Counted from the stretch's first letter, positions 1 through 8,124 are shown. The stretch is DNA of 44,390 nucleotides from an uncultured Prevotellaceae bacterium (GCA_900315745.1 ONAG01000023.1:1-44390); one strand, 5' to 3'. Translations and numbers: made by a program. Notes: generated by a model from the sequence alone, not told the origin.

Positions 1-44
1 TTATCCACCGTCTCACCGTGTCTTGCTAAATATAATGTTGTCAT
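1..44 (-). CDS. Histidine phosphatase family protein, N-terminus only
   Basis: Only the first 14 codons are inside the window. They read MTTLYLARHGETVD, which carries the RHGE motif of the histidine phosphatase (phosphoglycerate mutase-like) superfamily, where the His forms the phospho-enzyme intermediate. The gene runs leftward off the window. A well-formed Bacteroidetes promoter lies 25-56 bases upstream of the ATG at 44, which supports a real gene start. Family members include phosphoglycerate mutases, alpha-ribazole phosphatases and sugar phosphatases; 14 residues cannot decide the substrate. Confidence 0.75.
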   Translation of the reverse strand, partial: MTTLYLARHGETVD

Positions 45-68
45 ATTCGATGTTTGCTTTTTCTGGGG

Positions 69-100
69 CAAAGTTACAAAACAATCCCCATACTTCCAAA
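69..100 (-). promoter_or_regulatory. Promoter of the left-edge histidine phosphatase gene
   Basis: On the minus strand TAACTTTG (69-76) matches the Bacteroidetes -7 element TAnnTTTG. TTTG (97-100) lies exactly 20 bases upstream as the -33 element. Transcription would begin near position 63, leaving a leader of about 20 bases before the ATG at 44. Confidence 0.7.
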
Positions 101-267
101 TTCTCGCAAGGCTTGCGGAAATAAAAGCCATAGATTTTTTCATACGACACACATAAGTTGTTTGTTTTTATTCCATATTGTTTTAGGTTTATTGGTTTGT
201 AAGAAACATGCAAGGCTCGCAGTGATGCGGGCCTTGTGTGCGTTTAAACAAAAAGCATACTGAAGTT

Positions 268-351
268 CTACTTATTAGAATCAGCCGCTTTTCTATCTTG
301 ATACTTAATGTACAAAGAGCCACCTATTACGATTAATAGGATATACCCCAC
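268..351 (-). CDS. Possible small membrane protein or C-terminal gene remnant
   Basis: A minus-strand frame ending in TAG at 268-270 reads VGYILLIVIGGSLYIKYQDR and then a short polar tail. That is one hydrophobic segment of about 16 residues followed by a charged tail, a protein-like pattern. The frame stays open back to about 396 (FWGKTPQNFF... precedes the hydrophobic part) but has no ATG; GTG at 351 is the only plausible start. It may be a very small membrane peptide or the surviving 3' end of a gene whose front was lost when the neighbouring element arrived. It is not a recognised family and could be chance. Confidence 0.3.
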   Translation of the reverse strand: MGYILLIVIGGSLYIKYQDRKAADSNK

Positions 352-363
352 TACAACAAAAAA

Positions 364-388
364 GTTCTGGGGAGTTTTTCCCCAGAAC
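364..388 (-). terminator. Perfect 9-bp hairpin with U-run on the minus strand
   Basis: Arms 364-372 and 380-388 are perfect complements around a 7-base loop. Read on the minus strand the hairpin is followed at once by six T residues (358-363), the form of an intrinsic terminator. It would stop leftward transcription coming from the transposase region. It also lies in the open frame of the possible small membrane peptide, so the two readings compete. Confidence 0.5.
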
Positions 389-638
389 CGTGGTATTGAT
401 TATAGGTTATAACTAAAACTATAATAAATGTGTTGCTAAACATGGAACCCCGCTGGATTCCTTCAAATCTAAGCTTTAATAATCACAATAATAAATCTAT
501 GCTCTTCACAGCAATACTTAGTTAATTATACATTTAATCGTCTAAAAATCAATGAGTTACATTAACAATATATAACTAATAAAATTTGGTCAAGTGCCTG
601 ATTTTCAGTAACTTAGTAGTCTCTTACATTACTTAGTT

Positions 639-1775
639 ATGACGAAAATTTCAGAAGCACTCGACCAATATACGGGCATATGCAAGGAGGCCATCATGGA
701 CTCCGCTGCAAAGTTAAGCAAAAGTTTTGAGAAAGTCATCATCGAGATACTACTTTTATACATGGTTGTACCTGGAAAAATAAATTTCACCCAGTTGGGC
801 AGGTACGGGAAGCACGGCGAACAGTGCTACCGCCAAAACTTCGGACGCAGGCGTTCGAAAAGCATCAACTGGCTCCGCTTCAACATCTCGCTTGCCCTGC
901 GCTACTTCGGTAAAGTGGGACACATGGCCATAGCCATCGATCCGAGTTTCATCAGTAAAGCGGGCAAGAAGACTCCGCATATTGGTCGTTTCTGGTCGGG
1001 TTGTGCAGGTGCCGTGAAGCACGGGCTGGAGATCATGGGACTTGGACTCATCAACCTCGATGCCCACAACTGCATGATGCTTCGGGCCCATCAGACTCCT
1101 GGTACCTCTGAACTGAAGATGCGCAACAAGTCGCTCACGGAGCACTACATCGGAGTCATCAAGCGCTACAGCAAGGAACTGCTGAAACAGTCACATCTCA
1201 TCGTGGCTGACGCTTTCTTCTCGAACAGCACCTTCTACAACGGCATCCGTGAGTACGGCTTCCACCTTATCAGCCGTTTCCGTGACGATGCCCGCCTGTG
1301 CTACCTCTATGAAGGAGAGAAGACGGGCAAGAGGGGAAGACCCAGGGTGATTGACGGCAAGATTGACTACAAACACCTTGACAAAAGCAGAATGCAACTG
1401 CTCTCGATAGAGGGACTCATGGGCAATGCCTATACACTGCTGGCTTATTCAAAGTCATTGAAGTGCAAGGTACGTCTCGTCATCTGGCAGATGCCTGACG
1501 GTAAGCACAAACTCTTCTTCTCTACTGACACCACTCTCACGGGTGAGGAAGTGCTGGACTTCTACAGAACAAGGTTTCAGATAGAGTTTTGCTATCGGGA
1601 TGCCAAGAACTACACAGGCCTTATGGACTGTCAGGCCAGAGACCCTTGGAAACTCGACTTTGCCTTCAATGCATCGTTTGTCGCATTAAATGTATCCAAG
1701 CTCATGATGAAGAGAAGATGTATGGACTATTCCATGTCGAGTTATATATATTTTTTATACAATTATGAAACGTGA
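639..1775 (+). pseudogene. IS4-type DDE transposase, 3'-truncated
   Basis: The 378-residue product shows the DDE core of IS4-type transposases: D101 in AIDPSF, D191 in VADAFF, and the signature Y309-x2-R312-x3-E316-x6-K323 carrying the catalytic Glu. In full elements this enzyme cuts and joins the insertion sequence ends. After the family-like stretch ending near residue 367 (SMSS) the protein stops in a short unrelated tail (YIYFLYNYET) whose last codons overlap the start of the next gene. From family memory the normal protein is some tens of residues longer. No right terminal repeat follows, so the 3' end of the element appears deleted. The catalytic residues survive but the element probably cannot move itself. 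Confidence 0.8.
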
Positions 1776-2547
1776 ATTTATACTGATTGTGTGGTTGCTT
1801 TTGCCCTTTGTGGCGGCAAAGGCAGGCGACGGCAATAACCAGCCCATGTTTCAGGTGGGTAAGGTGTGGAACTATGATTATTCTTACGTCGAAATTTCAT
1901 ACGAGGATGGGAGTTCCCATAGGATTTACGGAATTTGTACATACAATGTGGAAAAGGACACTATAGTCAATGGCAAGCGTTTCTACTGGGTGCGCACCAC
2001 AATGTCCGACAGCGAGTATGAGTTCAGGCAGTTGTGGCATGAGGAGGCCGGCAGAGTTTACAAATGTGGACCAACCGGCAAGTCGTTCTCTATGGTTTAC
2101 GACTTCAACCTCTATACAGGTGAAGAATTGCCAAATCCTTGGGACGGTGTCACATACCCTATTTTTACTGTGTCATCCTCTGACACGATATTCACCCACG
2201 GCACGATGCGGAGACGCATCGTCCTCAGCCCCTCTGGCGGAGGGAACAAGGTTCCATGGGTTGAGGGCATCGGTGGACCCGGTATCCTTGACGAGCCAAT
2301 CTGCCACCTTGTTAGCGATGGGAGTGAATACTCTCTTTCATCCTGCTATCAGGACGGCGAATGCTTGTTCACAAAGGAAGACTTCGACGCAGAGCCATAT
2401 CATGCTGATAGTGAGGGAATCGAATTGCCACATGCCTATGCCGCGTCATCCCCCGGCGCAACGTACGACTTGCATGGGAGGAAAGTGGAGACTGACACAC
2501 GTCCCGGTGTTTACATCCGAAACGGCAAGAAATTCGTGGCGAGGTGA
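1765..2547 (+). CDS. Secreted protein with C-terminal GVYIRNGKKF tail
   Basis: The product has 260 residues with a signal peptide (MKREFILIVWLLLPFVAAKA), so it is exported. The mature part is a single globular region of unknown function; the C-terminus reads YDLHGRKV...GVYIRNGKKFVAR, a tail common on Prevotella and Bacteroides secreted proteins. It is a diverged paralogue of the gene at 2816: both have [F/L]Q-x-GK-x-W near the mature N-terminus, YDFNL-x2-G in the middle, then VEGIG and the same tail. The ATG lies inside the 3' end of the truncated transposase and no TAnnTTTG box is close, so the original promoter has probably been lost. No enzyme motif is recognised. Confidence 0.7.
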   Translation: MKREFILIVWLLLPFVAAKAGDGNNQPMFQVGKVWNYDYSYVEISYEDGSSHRIYGICTYNVEKDTIVNGKRFYWVRTTMSDSEYEFRQLWHEEAGRVYKCGPTGKSFSMVYDFNLYTGEELPNPWDGVTYPIFTVSSSDTIFTHGTMRRRIVLSPSGGGNKVPWVEGIGGPGILDEPICHLVSDGSEYSLSSCYQDGECLFTKEDFDAEPYHADSEGIELPHAYAASSPGATYDLHGRKVETDTRPGVYIRNGKKFVAR

Positions 2548-2813
2548 GGGAGAATTCATCTTCTGCACCAAACAAAATAACCTATATTGACCGTACTTAT
2601 TCAACAGAATATGTACAAAACCAGACACTAATAGGAAATAGGACCTATTCATCCACACAAATACACTGTGGCACCTATGTTGATTTAAACAATCCTTTCG
2701 GAAATGTGGTATTTGGAGGTGGGGTTATAGATTTGAATAATTCCAGCATAGAAATTAATGGTCAAACAACCATAGAGAACAACACAACATTTACAATAAG
2801 TAATTCCAATTAA
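2544..2813 (+). pseudogene. Orphan beta-rich fragment, likely remnant of a larger gene
   Basis: The frame opens with GTG at 2544, overlapping the stop of the preceding gene, and encodes 89 residues without a signal peptide. The second half (NQTLIGNRTYSS, YVDLNNPF, VIDLNNSSIEINGQTTIEN) alternates Asn/Thr-rich short strands, like the C-terminal beta-stack segments that close many large Bacteroidetes secreted proteins. Lacking a signal peptide or a normal start, it looks like the 3' end of a longer gene whose front has been replaced. It ends 2 bases before the next ATG. A functional small protein is not excluded. Confidence 0.35.
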
Positions 2814-2815
2814 TT

Positions 2816-3700
2816 ATGAAAAGAACATTCACATTTTTGTCTCTTTTACTATATGCATTTGTGACCAACGCAATTCCTTTCCTTCAGGAGGGAAAGACAT
2901 GGAGGCATCTTTATGCGAATTATTTTTATAAAGAAAAATACTATCATCCATCACATGAGAACTGGTTCTATATAGAAAACAAGGAGATTGTGGGTGATTA
3001 TGAATATTTCCTCATACGTTGGGAGACAATGACATTTGACTCAAACACCCATGGTTGGGAACAAGCAGCCTCAAATTCCAGCAACGGTCACGATGGTGAG
3101 GATGGTTGCATATATCTACATCTAAGGGAAGAAAACGGAAGGGTGTTTGTCCTAAAAGACGACTACATCTCCTTTTGTATCTCAAAGTATGGGGCATATC
3201 CCGACATAAGTTCCATGCAAGTGGATGGAGAAGATGATGTCTTGCTCTATGACTTCAATCTGAAGGTTGGTGACACATACCCCATGCCAGGTCATGTGAT
3301 AGTCCAGAAAACGGGAGAAATGTCATACGATGGAACAGCATATCCATACCAGTTGTTATCCAATTCTCTTCTTATAGTTGAGGGCATCGGTTGCGTCAAT
3401 TCCTTTGGAGGCCTTGTTGAGTATCAGTCTAAACCTGTGGTAAGTGACTATTATGGTATGTATGCAACTTATTTGACCTGGGTGGTTGTTGAAGACAATC
3501 AGGAAGAAATCTTTCAATATAAAAATGTCATGAGTGAGGAACAGTTGCTTAAAGTGAGTGATGTTTCCACCATCGAACATCCCAAAGACGGCTTTATCTA
3601 CGACCTTCAAGGTCACGTTTTGCCCCAAAAACCCGCCAAGGGCATCTACATTAAGAATGGGCGAAAATACAAGACAGGCGGAAAATCCATTGTGAAGTAA
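2816..3700 (+). CDS. Secreted protein, paralogue of the 1765-2547 product
   Basis: The product has 294 residues and begins with a signal peptide (MKRTFTFLSLLLYAFVTNA). The mature protein starts FLQEGKTWRHLY, matching FQVGKVWNYDY of the upstream paralogue. It shares the central YDFNL-x2-G motif, a VEGIG motif around residue 190, and the tail YDLQGHVL...GIYIKNGRKY. The Cys and Gly positions otherwise differ, so the pair is old. The tail resembles C-terminal segments common on Prevotella secreted proteins; whether it works as a sorting signal is not known. The gene is more AT-rich than the next one and has no obvious own promoter. Function unknown. Confidence 0.7.
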   Translation: MKRTFTFLSLLLYAFVTNAIPFLQEGKTWRHLYANYFYKEKYYHPSHENWFYIENKEIVGDYEYFLIRWETMTFDSNTHGWEQAASNSSNGHDGEDGCIYLHLREENGRVFVLKDDYISFCISKYGAYPDISSMQVDGEDDVLLYDFNLKVGDTYPMPGHVIVQKTGEMSYDGTAYPYQLLSNSLLIVEGIGCVNSFGGLVEYQSKPVVSDYYGMYATYLTWVVVEDNQEEIFQYKNVMSEEQLLKVSDVSTIEHPKDGFIYDLQGHVLPQKPAKGIYIKNGRKYKTGGKSIVK

Positions 3701-3708
3701 GCTGCTTT

Positions 3709-3716
3709 TAACTTTG
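3709..3716 (+). promoter_or_regulatory. -7 element before the cohesin-like/dockerin gene
   Basis: TAACTTTG matches TAnnTTTG and lies 41 bases before the ATG at 3758. The nearest TTG upstream is only 16 bases away, shorter than the usual 19-21, so the -33 part is weak. It suggests that the dockerin gene starts its own transcript. Confidence 0.45.
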
Positions 3717-3757
3717 CCGTTATACCAAAATAATCATAAACCAAAAAACATAGAATC

Positions 3758-5698
3758 ATGAAAAAGATAGCTTTATTTGTGCTGGCCATACTTTCGTCAC
3801 TTGGCTGCCTTGCCAGCGACGGCGTGGAGGTGTGGTTCCAAGACGTGGCGGTGCCCCAAGGGGGAGCCGCAGAGATGGTGGTCAGGTGGGACAACCAGAC
3901 AGACGGACTCCGAGGCTTCCAGTTCGACCTCACGCTCCCCGAAGGAGTCCGCCTGGCAGGGGCGCGGCTGTGCGAGACGCTCGCGGTGTCGAACCCCGAC
4001 CTCAAGGTCTATGTCAGCAACGGCATCGGCGGGAAGGCAACGGTGCTGGGATTCCAAATACCCACAACGCCACTCCCCAAAGGAGAGTGCGACATGGTGA
4101 CGCTGACGTTCGAGGCGGACATCGCCGCAGCCACGGGCGCGCATGACGCGACAGCGGACAGGCTGGAGTTTACCGACGGGGCGCGGAAGGTGTCGCTTGA
4201 CGGCACGCGGACGTTCACGATAACGGTGACGCCATACGACAAGGACGAGCACCCCTTGGTGACCTCGTTTCACGACATCGAGATGCTGCGGGGAGAGACT
4301 GCCGACATGCACGTCATGCTCGACAACAACATGGACGGACTCAGCGCGTTCCTCATCGAATTCATCCTACCCGACGGGATACACCTCGATGGGGCGATGC
4401 CGGGAGAAGGACTCGCAGCGGTCCCGAACATCGAGGTGTCGTTCAACGACCGACGCCCGAGTGACGGACACACGGTGGTCGTGGGAGTGGGCATGGACGG
4501 AAGCACGCTCCCCAAGGGAGAATACGAGCTGTTGGGGCTCACGTTCCGCGCCGACAATGAAGCGCACCCGGGAAGGTTCACCGTGGCAACCTCGGCCGTG
4601 GAGTTCTCCGAGGGGAACGGCGAGAGTTGCGTCCTTCCAAGGAGCGTGTTCCACGTAACTGTAACGCCTGAGGTGAGCGAGGACCTCGACATTCGCCTCG
4701 ACTTCGCCGACACAGACGTGCCGCAGGGCGATGTCGCAGAGATGGCTGTGGGCTGGACGAACGGCGAGGAGGACATCGTGGGATTCCAGATTGAGTTCAC
4801 GCTCCCCGAGAGCGTCAGCCTCTGCGGGGTGCAGCCCGAAGACAGCCTAACCCTGAACGCCGACTTTGCCGCCACGGAGCCCGGACATTACGTCATCGTT
4901 TGCCGCTCGGCAGACGGCTGCCCGTTGCAGAAGGGCGAGCACGGACTGCTTAGGCTGACGTTCCACGCGGAGTTCGCTGCACCGCTCGGTACGATAGCGG
5001 TGACAACGATGCCCGTGGAGGTGGCGAGGGCAGACGAAGGGAGCGCATTCCTTCCGCGCCAGACGTTCTACCTCAACGTGGTGCCAGCTATACCAATTGT
5101 CAAAGTCTCGTTCCCCGACATCGACATGGCTCCAGGGTGGCAGCGTGAGATGTCGGTGAGGTGGGACAACCATGTGGAAAACGTGCGGGGGTTCCAGATT
5201 GAGATGGAACTGCCCGAGGGCATCAGGCTCGTGGGCGCACAGGCTGGCGATGTCTTCGCGGCCACATACCCTGACTTTTACATCTTGTTCAGCCCCAACT
5301 ACCATGATAAGGCGTTGGTCATAGGAATGGACCGGTCGATGAAAGCCTTCCAGAGGGGCGAGTACGAGTTGGTGAGGCTGACCTTCATGGCGGACGACAA
5401 CCTGTCGCTCGGCACTCGAACCGTTGATGTCAGCCACGTGGAGTTCGCCATTGACAACGGCCAGAAGATAAACACCACCGAGCGGTTCCACATCAACGTG
5501 AAGGAGATGGAGCCGATGAACGGCGACGTGGACTACGACGGGGTGGTGGGCATCAAAGACGTGACGGCTTCCGTGGCCGCCATCCTCGGCAACCCGCCAT
5601 CAAGGTTTTTCGCAGAGTATGCCGACCTCGACGGCTCCGGCGAGGTCGATATCAGGGACGTGATGCTTGTCGTAGGCATCATCCTCAATGGGAAATAG
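3758..5698 (+). CDS. Secreted protein with four cohesin-like repeats and a dockerin
   Basis: The 646-residue product has a signal peptide (residues 1-19) and then four diverged repeats of about 135 residues: roughly 23-159, 166-303, 311-443 and 447-583. Each repeat begins with a V-x-F-x-D strand, a P-x-G turn, E-M-x-V-x-W, then G-F-Q-x-[DE]-x-x-L-P-[ED]-[GS], and later L-[PQ]-[KR]-GE-[YCH] and L-x-L-T-F. This is the layout of cohesin-like beta-sandwich domains. Residues 588-646 form a type I dockerin: two Ca-binding loops (GDVDYDGVVGIKD and ADLDGSGEVDIRD), each followed by a helix. In cellulosomes cohesins bind dockerins of partner proteins; here both kinds sit on one chain. The gene is visibly more GC-rich than its neighbours. 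Role unknown; an extracellular scaffold is an inference. Confidence 0.75.
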   Translation: MKKIALFVLAILSSLGCLASDGVEVWFQDVAVPQGGAAEMVVRWDNQTDGLRGFQFDLTLPEGVRLAGARLCETLAVSNPDLKVYVSNGIGGKATVLGFQIPTTPLPKGECDMVTLTFEADIAAATGAHDATADRLEFTDGARKVSLDGTRTFTITVTPYDKDEHPLVTSFHDIEMLRGETADMHVMLDNNMDGLSAFLIEFILPDGIHLDGAMPGEGLAAVPNIEVSFNDRRPSDGHTVVVGVGMDGSTLPKGEYELLGLTFRADNEAHPGRFTVATSAVEFSEGNGESCVLPRSVFHVTVTPEVSEDLDIRLDFADTDVPQGDVAEMAVGWTNGEEDIVGFQIEFTLPESVSLCGVQPEDSLTLNADFAATEPGHYVIVCRSADGCPLQKGEHGLLRLTFHAEFAAPLGTIAVTTMPVEVARADEGSAFLPRQTFYLNVVPAIPIVKVSFPDIDMAPGWQREMSVRWDNHVENVRGFQIEMELPEGIRLVGAQAGDVFAATYPDFYILFSPNYHDKALVIGMDRSMKAFQRGEYELVRLTFMADDNLSLGTRTVDVSHVEFAIDNGQKINTTERFHINVKEMEPMNGDVDYDGVVGIKDVTASVAAILGNPPSRFFAEYADLDGSGEVDIRDVMLVVGIILNGK

Positions 5699-5761
5699 CC
5701 TTCCCGATATAGTCATAGAGTTCAGGGATGATGTACACGTTGGCATCATCTTTGTCGGCCT

Positions 5762-5803
5762 TGTATCAGGGGGATTGGGAATTTGACACATCCCCCTGAT
5801 ACA
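5762..5803. terminator. Perfect 13-bp hairpin downstream of the dockerin gene
   Basis: Arms TGTATCAGGGGGA (5762-5774) and its exact complement (5791-5803) enclose a 16-base loop, 64 bases after the dockerin stop codon. There is no U-run on either strand, so it is not a textbook intrinsic terminator. It could be a 3' mRNA-protecting structure, a terminator of another kind, or a scar of a mobile sequence. Confidence 0.45.
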
Positions 5804-5888
5804 TAGCCATGCAATAATAAATCAGAGACGGGGTATTTGATACATAAATCAATTAACTTGGCAAATATAGAGAAACAGACTCCAACAA

Positions 5889-5919
5889 TTGGAATTTTCA
5901 TTTTATTTTTGTATGTTTG
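5889..5919 (+). promoter_or_regulatory. Promoter of the GH43 gene
   Basis: TATGTTTG (5912-5919) is a good -7 element and TTGG at 5889-5892 supplies the -33 TTG with a 20-base spacer. The start of transcription would fall near 5925, about 40 bases before the preferred ATG at 5966. Confidence 0.7.
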
Positions 5920-5965
5920 CATTCCACAATCTATATCCAAGAATTAAACAATGCAACATATAATA

Positions 5966-8074
5966 ATGAAAAAACTACTGACAATCATTTGTACTATCGC
6001 CCTCTGCAACACGATGGCATGGGCACAATCCACTTCATGGACAGCCGACAATGGCAACGGCACATTCACCAACCCATTGTTCTACGATGAGTTCAGCGAC
6101 CCTGACATCCTGCGAGTGGGCGACGACTATTATCTCGCCGGGACTACCATGCACACCGTGCCGGGACTGGTGATTCTTCACTCCAAGGACTTGGTGAATT
6201 GGGAGAACATCTCCTACTGCTTCGACCGCTTCGATTTCACAGACGACCGTTTCTCACTGAAGAACCACGAGGAAATCTATGGACAGGGCATCTGGGCACC
6301 ATGCATCCGCTATGCCAACGGACAGTTCTACGTTTTCTCCAACGTCAACGGCAAAGGTCTGCAATGCTACACAGCCAAGGACATACATGGTCCATGGACG
6401 CACCACAACATGCAGGGCAACATCTATGACTTAGGCGTACTTTTCGATGATGACGGCAAGGTGTATGCCATACACGGCTATGGCACGGTGAAATGCACAG
6501 AACTGGAACCCGACATGAGCGGCCCAAAGGAAGGCACGGAGCGAGTAATCATTCCCGAGGGGAATGGCGTGGGAGAAGGTCATCACATGTATAAAATCGA
6601 CGGCATGTATTACCTAATCTCCACCGACTACAGACCTAATGGACGCACGTTGTGTTCACGGTCGAAAAGCATTTGGGGACCTTACGAGACACGTGTCATC
6701 ACAGCTGACGAAACCTACGGCTACCATGCCGCCTCGCTTACACAGGTGCCTCGTGGCGTGAAATACCGCATCGGCGAAGATGGCACCAAATTTGGCATTG
6801 GTCCGTTGGACAAGGATGCCACCGCATGTACCAACGCCCACCAAGGCGGCATAGTGCAAGCAACAGACGGCTCATGGTGGGCTCTCTTCATGCAAGACTT
6901 CCACTCCATTGGGCGCACGGTGTGCCTGATGCCCATGACTTGGGAGGACGGATGGCCAATGGTGGGACTGAAAGGCAACCTTGGGCGTGCGCCACGAACC
7001 TGGTTCAAGCCCGGCACCCAGTCTCAGTCTGTTGCTGTGTCACAGCAACAACCTCACGCCCCCTACGAGCGGAGCGACAATTTCGATGGAAAAACACTTG
7101 GTCGCGTATGGCAGTGGAACCACAACCCCGATGACAAGATGTGGAGCCTCAAAGGAGGAAAACTGAGGCTGAACACCATGCCTGCCGAACAACTGATGTG
7201 GGCACGCAACACTCTCACTCAACGAGTGATTGGTCCGAGCAGCATCGCCACTGTGGAGATGAGCGTGAAAGGCATGAAAGATGGCGACGTGGCAGGACTT
7301 GGCAACATCAATGTGCCTTGCTCATGGATAGGCATGGTGAAGCAGGGCAAGGAACTGACACTGAGATGCTTTGAACAACTTACCAACGACACCATAGACG
7401 TACCGGTCAACATGCCTCAAGGCAAGATATGGCTTCGTTGCACTGGAGACTACGACAACGACCAAGCACAATATTCCTACTCCATCGATGGGAAGTCGTT
7501 CCAGACTTTAGGACGCATGATGCCTCTCTCCTATCAGCTCATCTCATTCCAAGGTTCACGCCATGCCCTGTTTGCCTTCAACACAAAAGACAAGAATGGC
7601 GGCTATGCCGAATTCGACAACTTCACCATAGAAGAGCCGAACGCGGACAGGAGCAAAAACATCCCATACGGAAAGACCTTCCGCATCATCAACAAAGCCT
7701 CTGGCCGACCTGCCAGCTGCGACCCTCATGGCTTACTGTACGACACACGAGCCGACGACAAAGGCAAGCTGACGCAATTCAAGATAGTGGACAGAGGACA
7801 GGGGAAGGTGTCGCTGCAATGTGTCGATGGACGCTATATCAAGGTTTATGGAGATGGTCTGGCTGGCGACGTGCGTTTCACCAAAGACGCAAAGGAGGCA
7901 GAAGTATTCCTTTGGCAAGACTACCTCGACCACGACTTCATGCTGCTATCCTTGCGCAACCACCGCTACATAGGCAAGAGTCCCACCACCGGCAGTCCCT
8001 ACTCGATGGACTTTGCAGGTGCCGACCCTGCCCGCCGCAACGGAGCCGTGCTGAGATGGGAAGAAGTGAAATGA
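5966..8074 (+). CDS. Secreted glycoside hydrolase family 43 (xylosidase/arabinofuranosidase type)
   Basis: From the ATG at 5966 the product has 702 residues and begins with a clean signal peptide (MKKLLTIICTIALCNTMAWA). An ATG at 5951 would add five residues (MQHII) before it and is less likely. The GH43 five-bladed propeller spans about 35-350. Its three acidic residues are visible as D45 in FSDPDI (base), D155 in YDLGVLFDDDG (pKa modulator) and E204 in GEGHHMYK (acid). A concanavalin-like sandwich follows (about 370-560), as in beta-xylosidases. The last 130 residues (FRIINKASGRPASC... to VLRWEEVK) look like a beta-trefoil and may bind sugar. The enzyme probably removes xylose or arabinose from plant polysaccharides. 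No SusC/SusD pair is in the window, so it stands alone. Confidence 0.85.
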   Translation: MKKLLTIICTIALCNTMAWAQSTSWTADNGNGTFTNPLFYDEFSDPDILRVGDDYYLAGTTMHTVPGLVILHSKDLVNWENISYCFDRFDFTDDRFSLKNHEEIYGQGIWAPCIRYANGQFYVFSNVNGKGLQCYTAKDIHGPWTHHNMQGNIYDLGVLFDDDGKVYAIHGYGTVKCTELEPDMSGPKEGTERVIIPEGNGVGEGHHMYKIDGMYYLISTDYRPNGRTLCSRSKSIWGPYETRVITADETYGYHAASLTQVPRGVKYRIGEDGTKFGIGPLDKDATACTNAHQGGIVQATDGSWWALFMQDFHSIGRTVCLMPMTWEDGWPMVGLKGNLGRAPRTWFKPGTQSQSVAVSQQQPHAPYERSDNFDGKTLGRVWQWNHNPDDKMWSLKGGKLRLNTMPAEQLMWARNTLTQRVIGPSSIATVEMSVKGMKDGDVAGLGNINVPCSWIGMVKQGKELTLRCFEQLTNDTIDVPVNMPQGKIWLRCTGDYDNDQAQYSYSIDGKSFQTLGRMMPLSYQLISFQGSRHALFAFNTKDKNGGYAEFDNFTIEEPNADRSKNIPYGKTFRIINKASGRPASCDPHGLLYDTRADDKGKLTQFKIVDRGQGKVSLQCVDGRYIKVYGDGLAGDVRFTKDAKEAEVFLWQDYLDHDFMLLSLRNHRYIGKSPTTGSPYSMDFAGADPARRNGAVLRWEEVK

Positions 8075-8083
8075 GAATGCTGC

Positions 8084-8124
8084 AAAAAGTTCGGGTGGAT
8101 TTTGACAATCCACCCGAACTTTTT
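8084..8124. terminator. Bidirectional terminator between GH43 and asnS
   Basis: An 18-bp perfect inverted repeat (8084-8101 and 8107-8124) with a 5-base loop begins in five A and ends in five T. It forms an intrinsic terminator in both directions and separates the convergent GH43 and asnS genes. Confidence 0.9.

Larger units (their letters stand above)
101..638. other. Gene-poor stretch between phosphatase promoter and transposase
   Basis: No gene of normal size is supported here. The stretch holds a hairpin at 211-236 (arms 211-220 and 227-236, one wobble pair, no clear U-tract), a possible minus-strand membrane peptide (268-351) and a terminator-like palindrome (364-388). The AT-rich part from about 400 to 638 probably includes the left end of the transposase-bearing element, but no terminal inverted repeat can be assigned because the right end is missing. 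TACTTAGTTA occurs at 515-524 and again at 630-639, which may be chance. Confidence 0.5.

Noticed and set aside
13-213. Minus-strand 66-residue frame at the left edge
   Set aside because: It lies over the phosphatase promoter and start region in a different frame and has no protein-like features.
3797-4875. Several long frames opposite or shifted within the dockerin gene
   Set aside because: High GC keeps other frames open. They lack domain motifs and signal peptides, while the main frame has clear repeats and a dockerin.
1-5950. Defence island or prophage near the truncated transposase
   Set aside because: No nuclease, methylase, toxin-antitoxin, integrase or phage structural motif is seen; the genes are secreted proteins.
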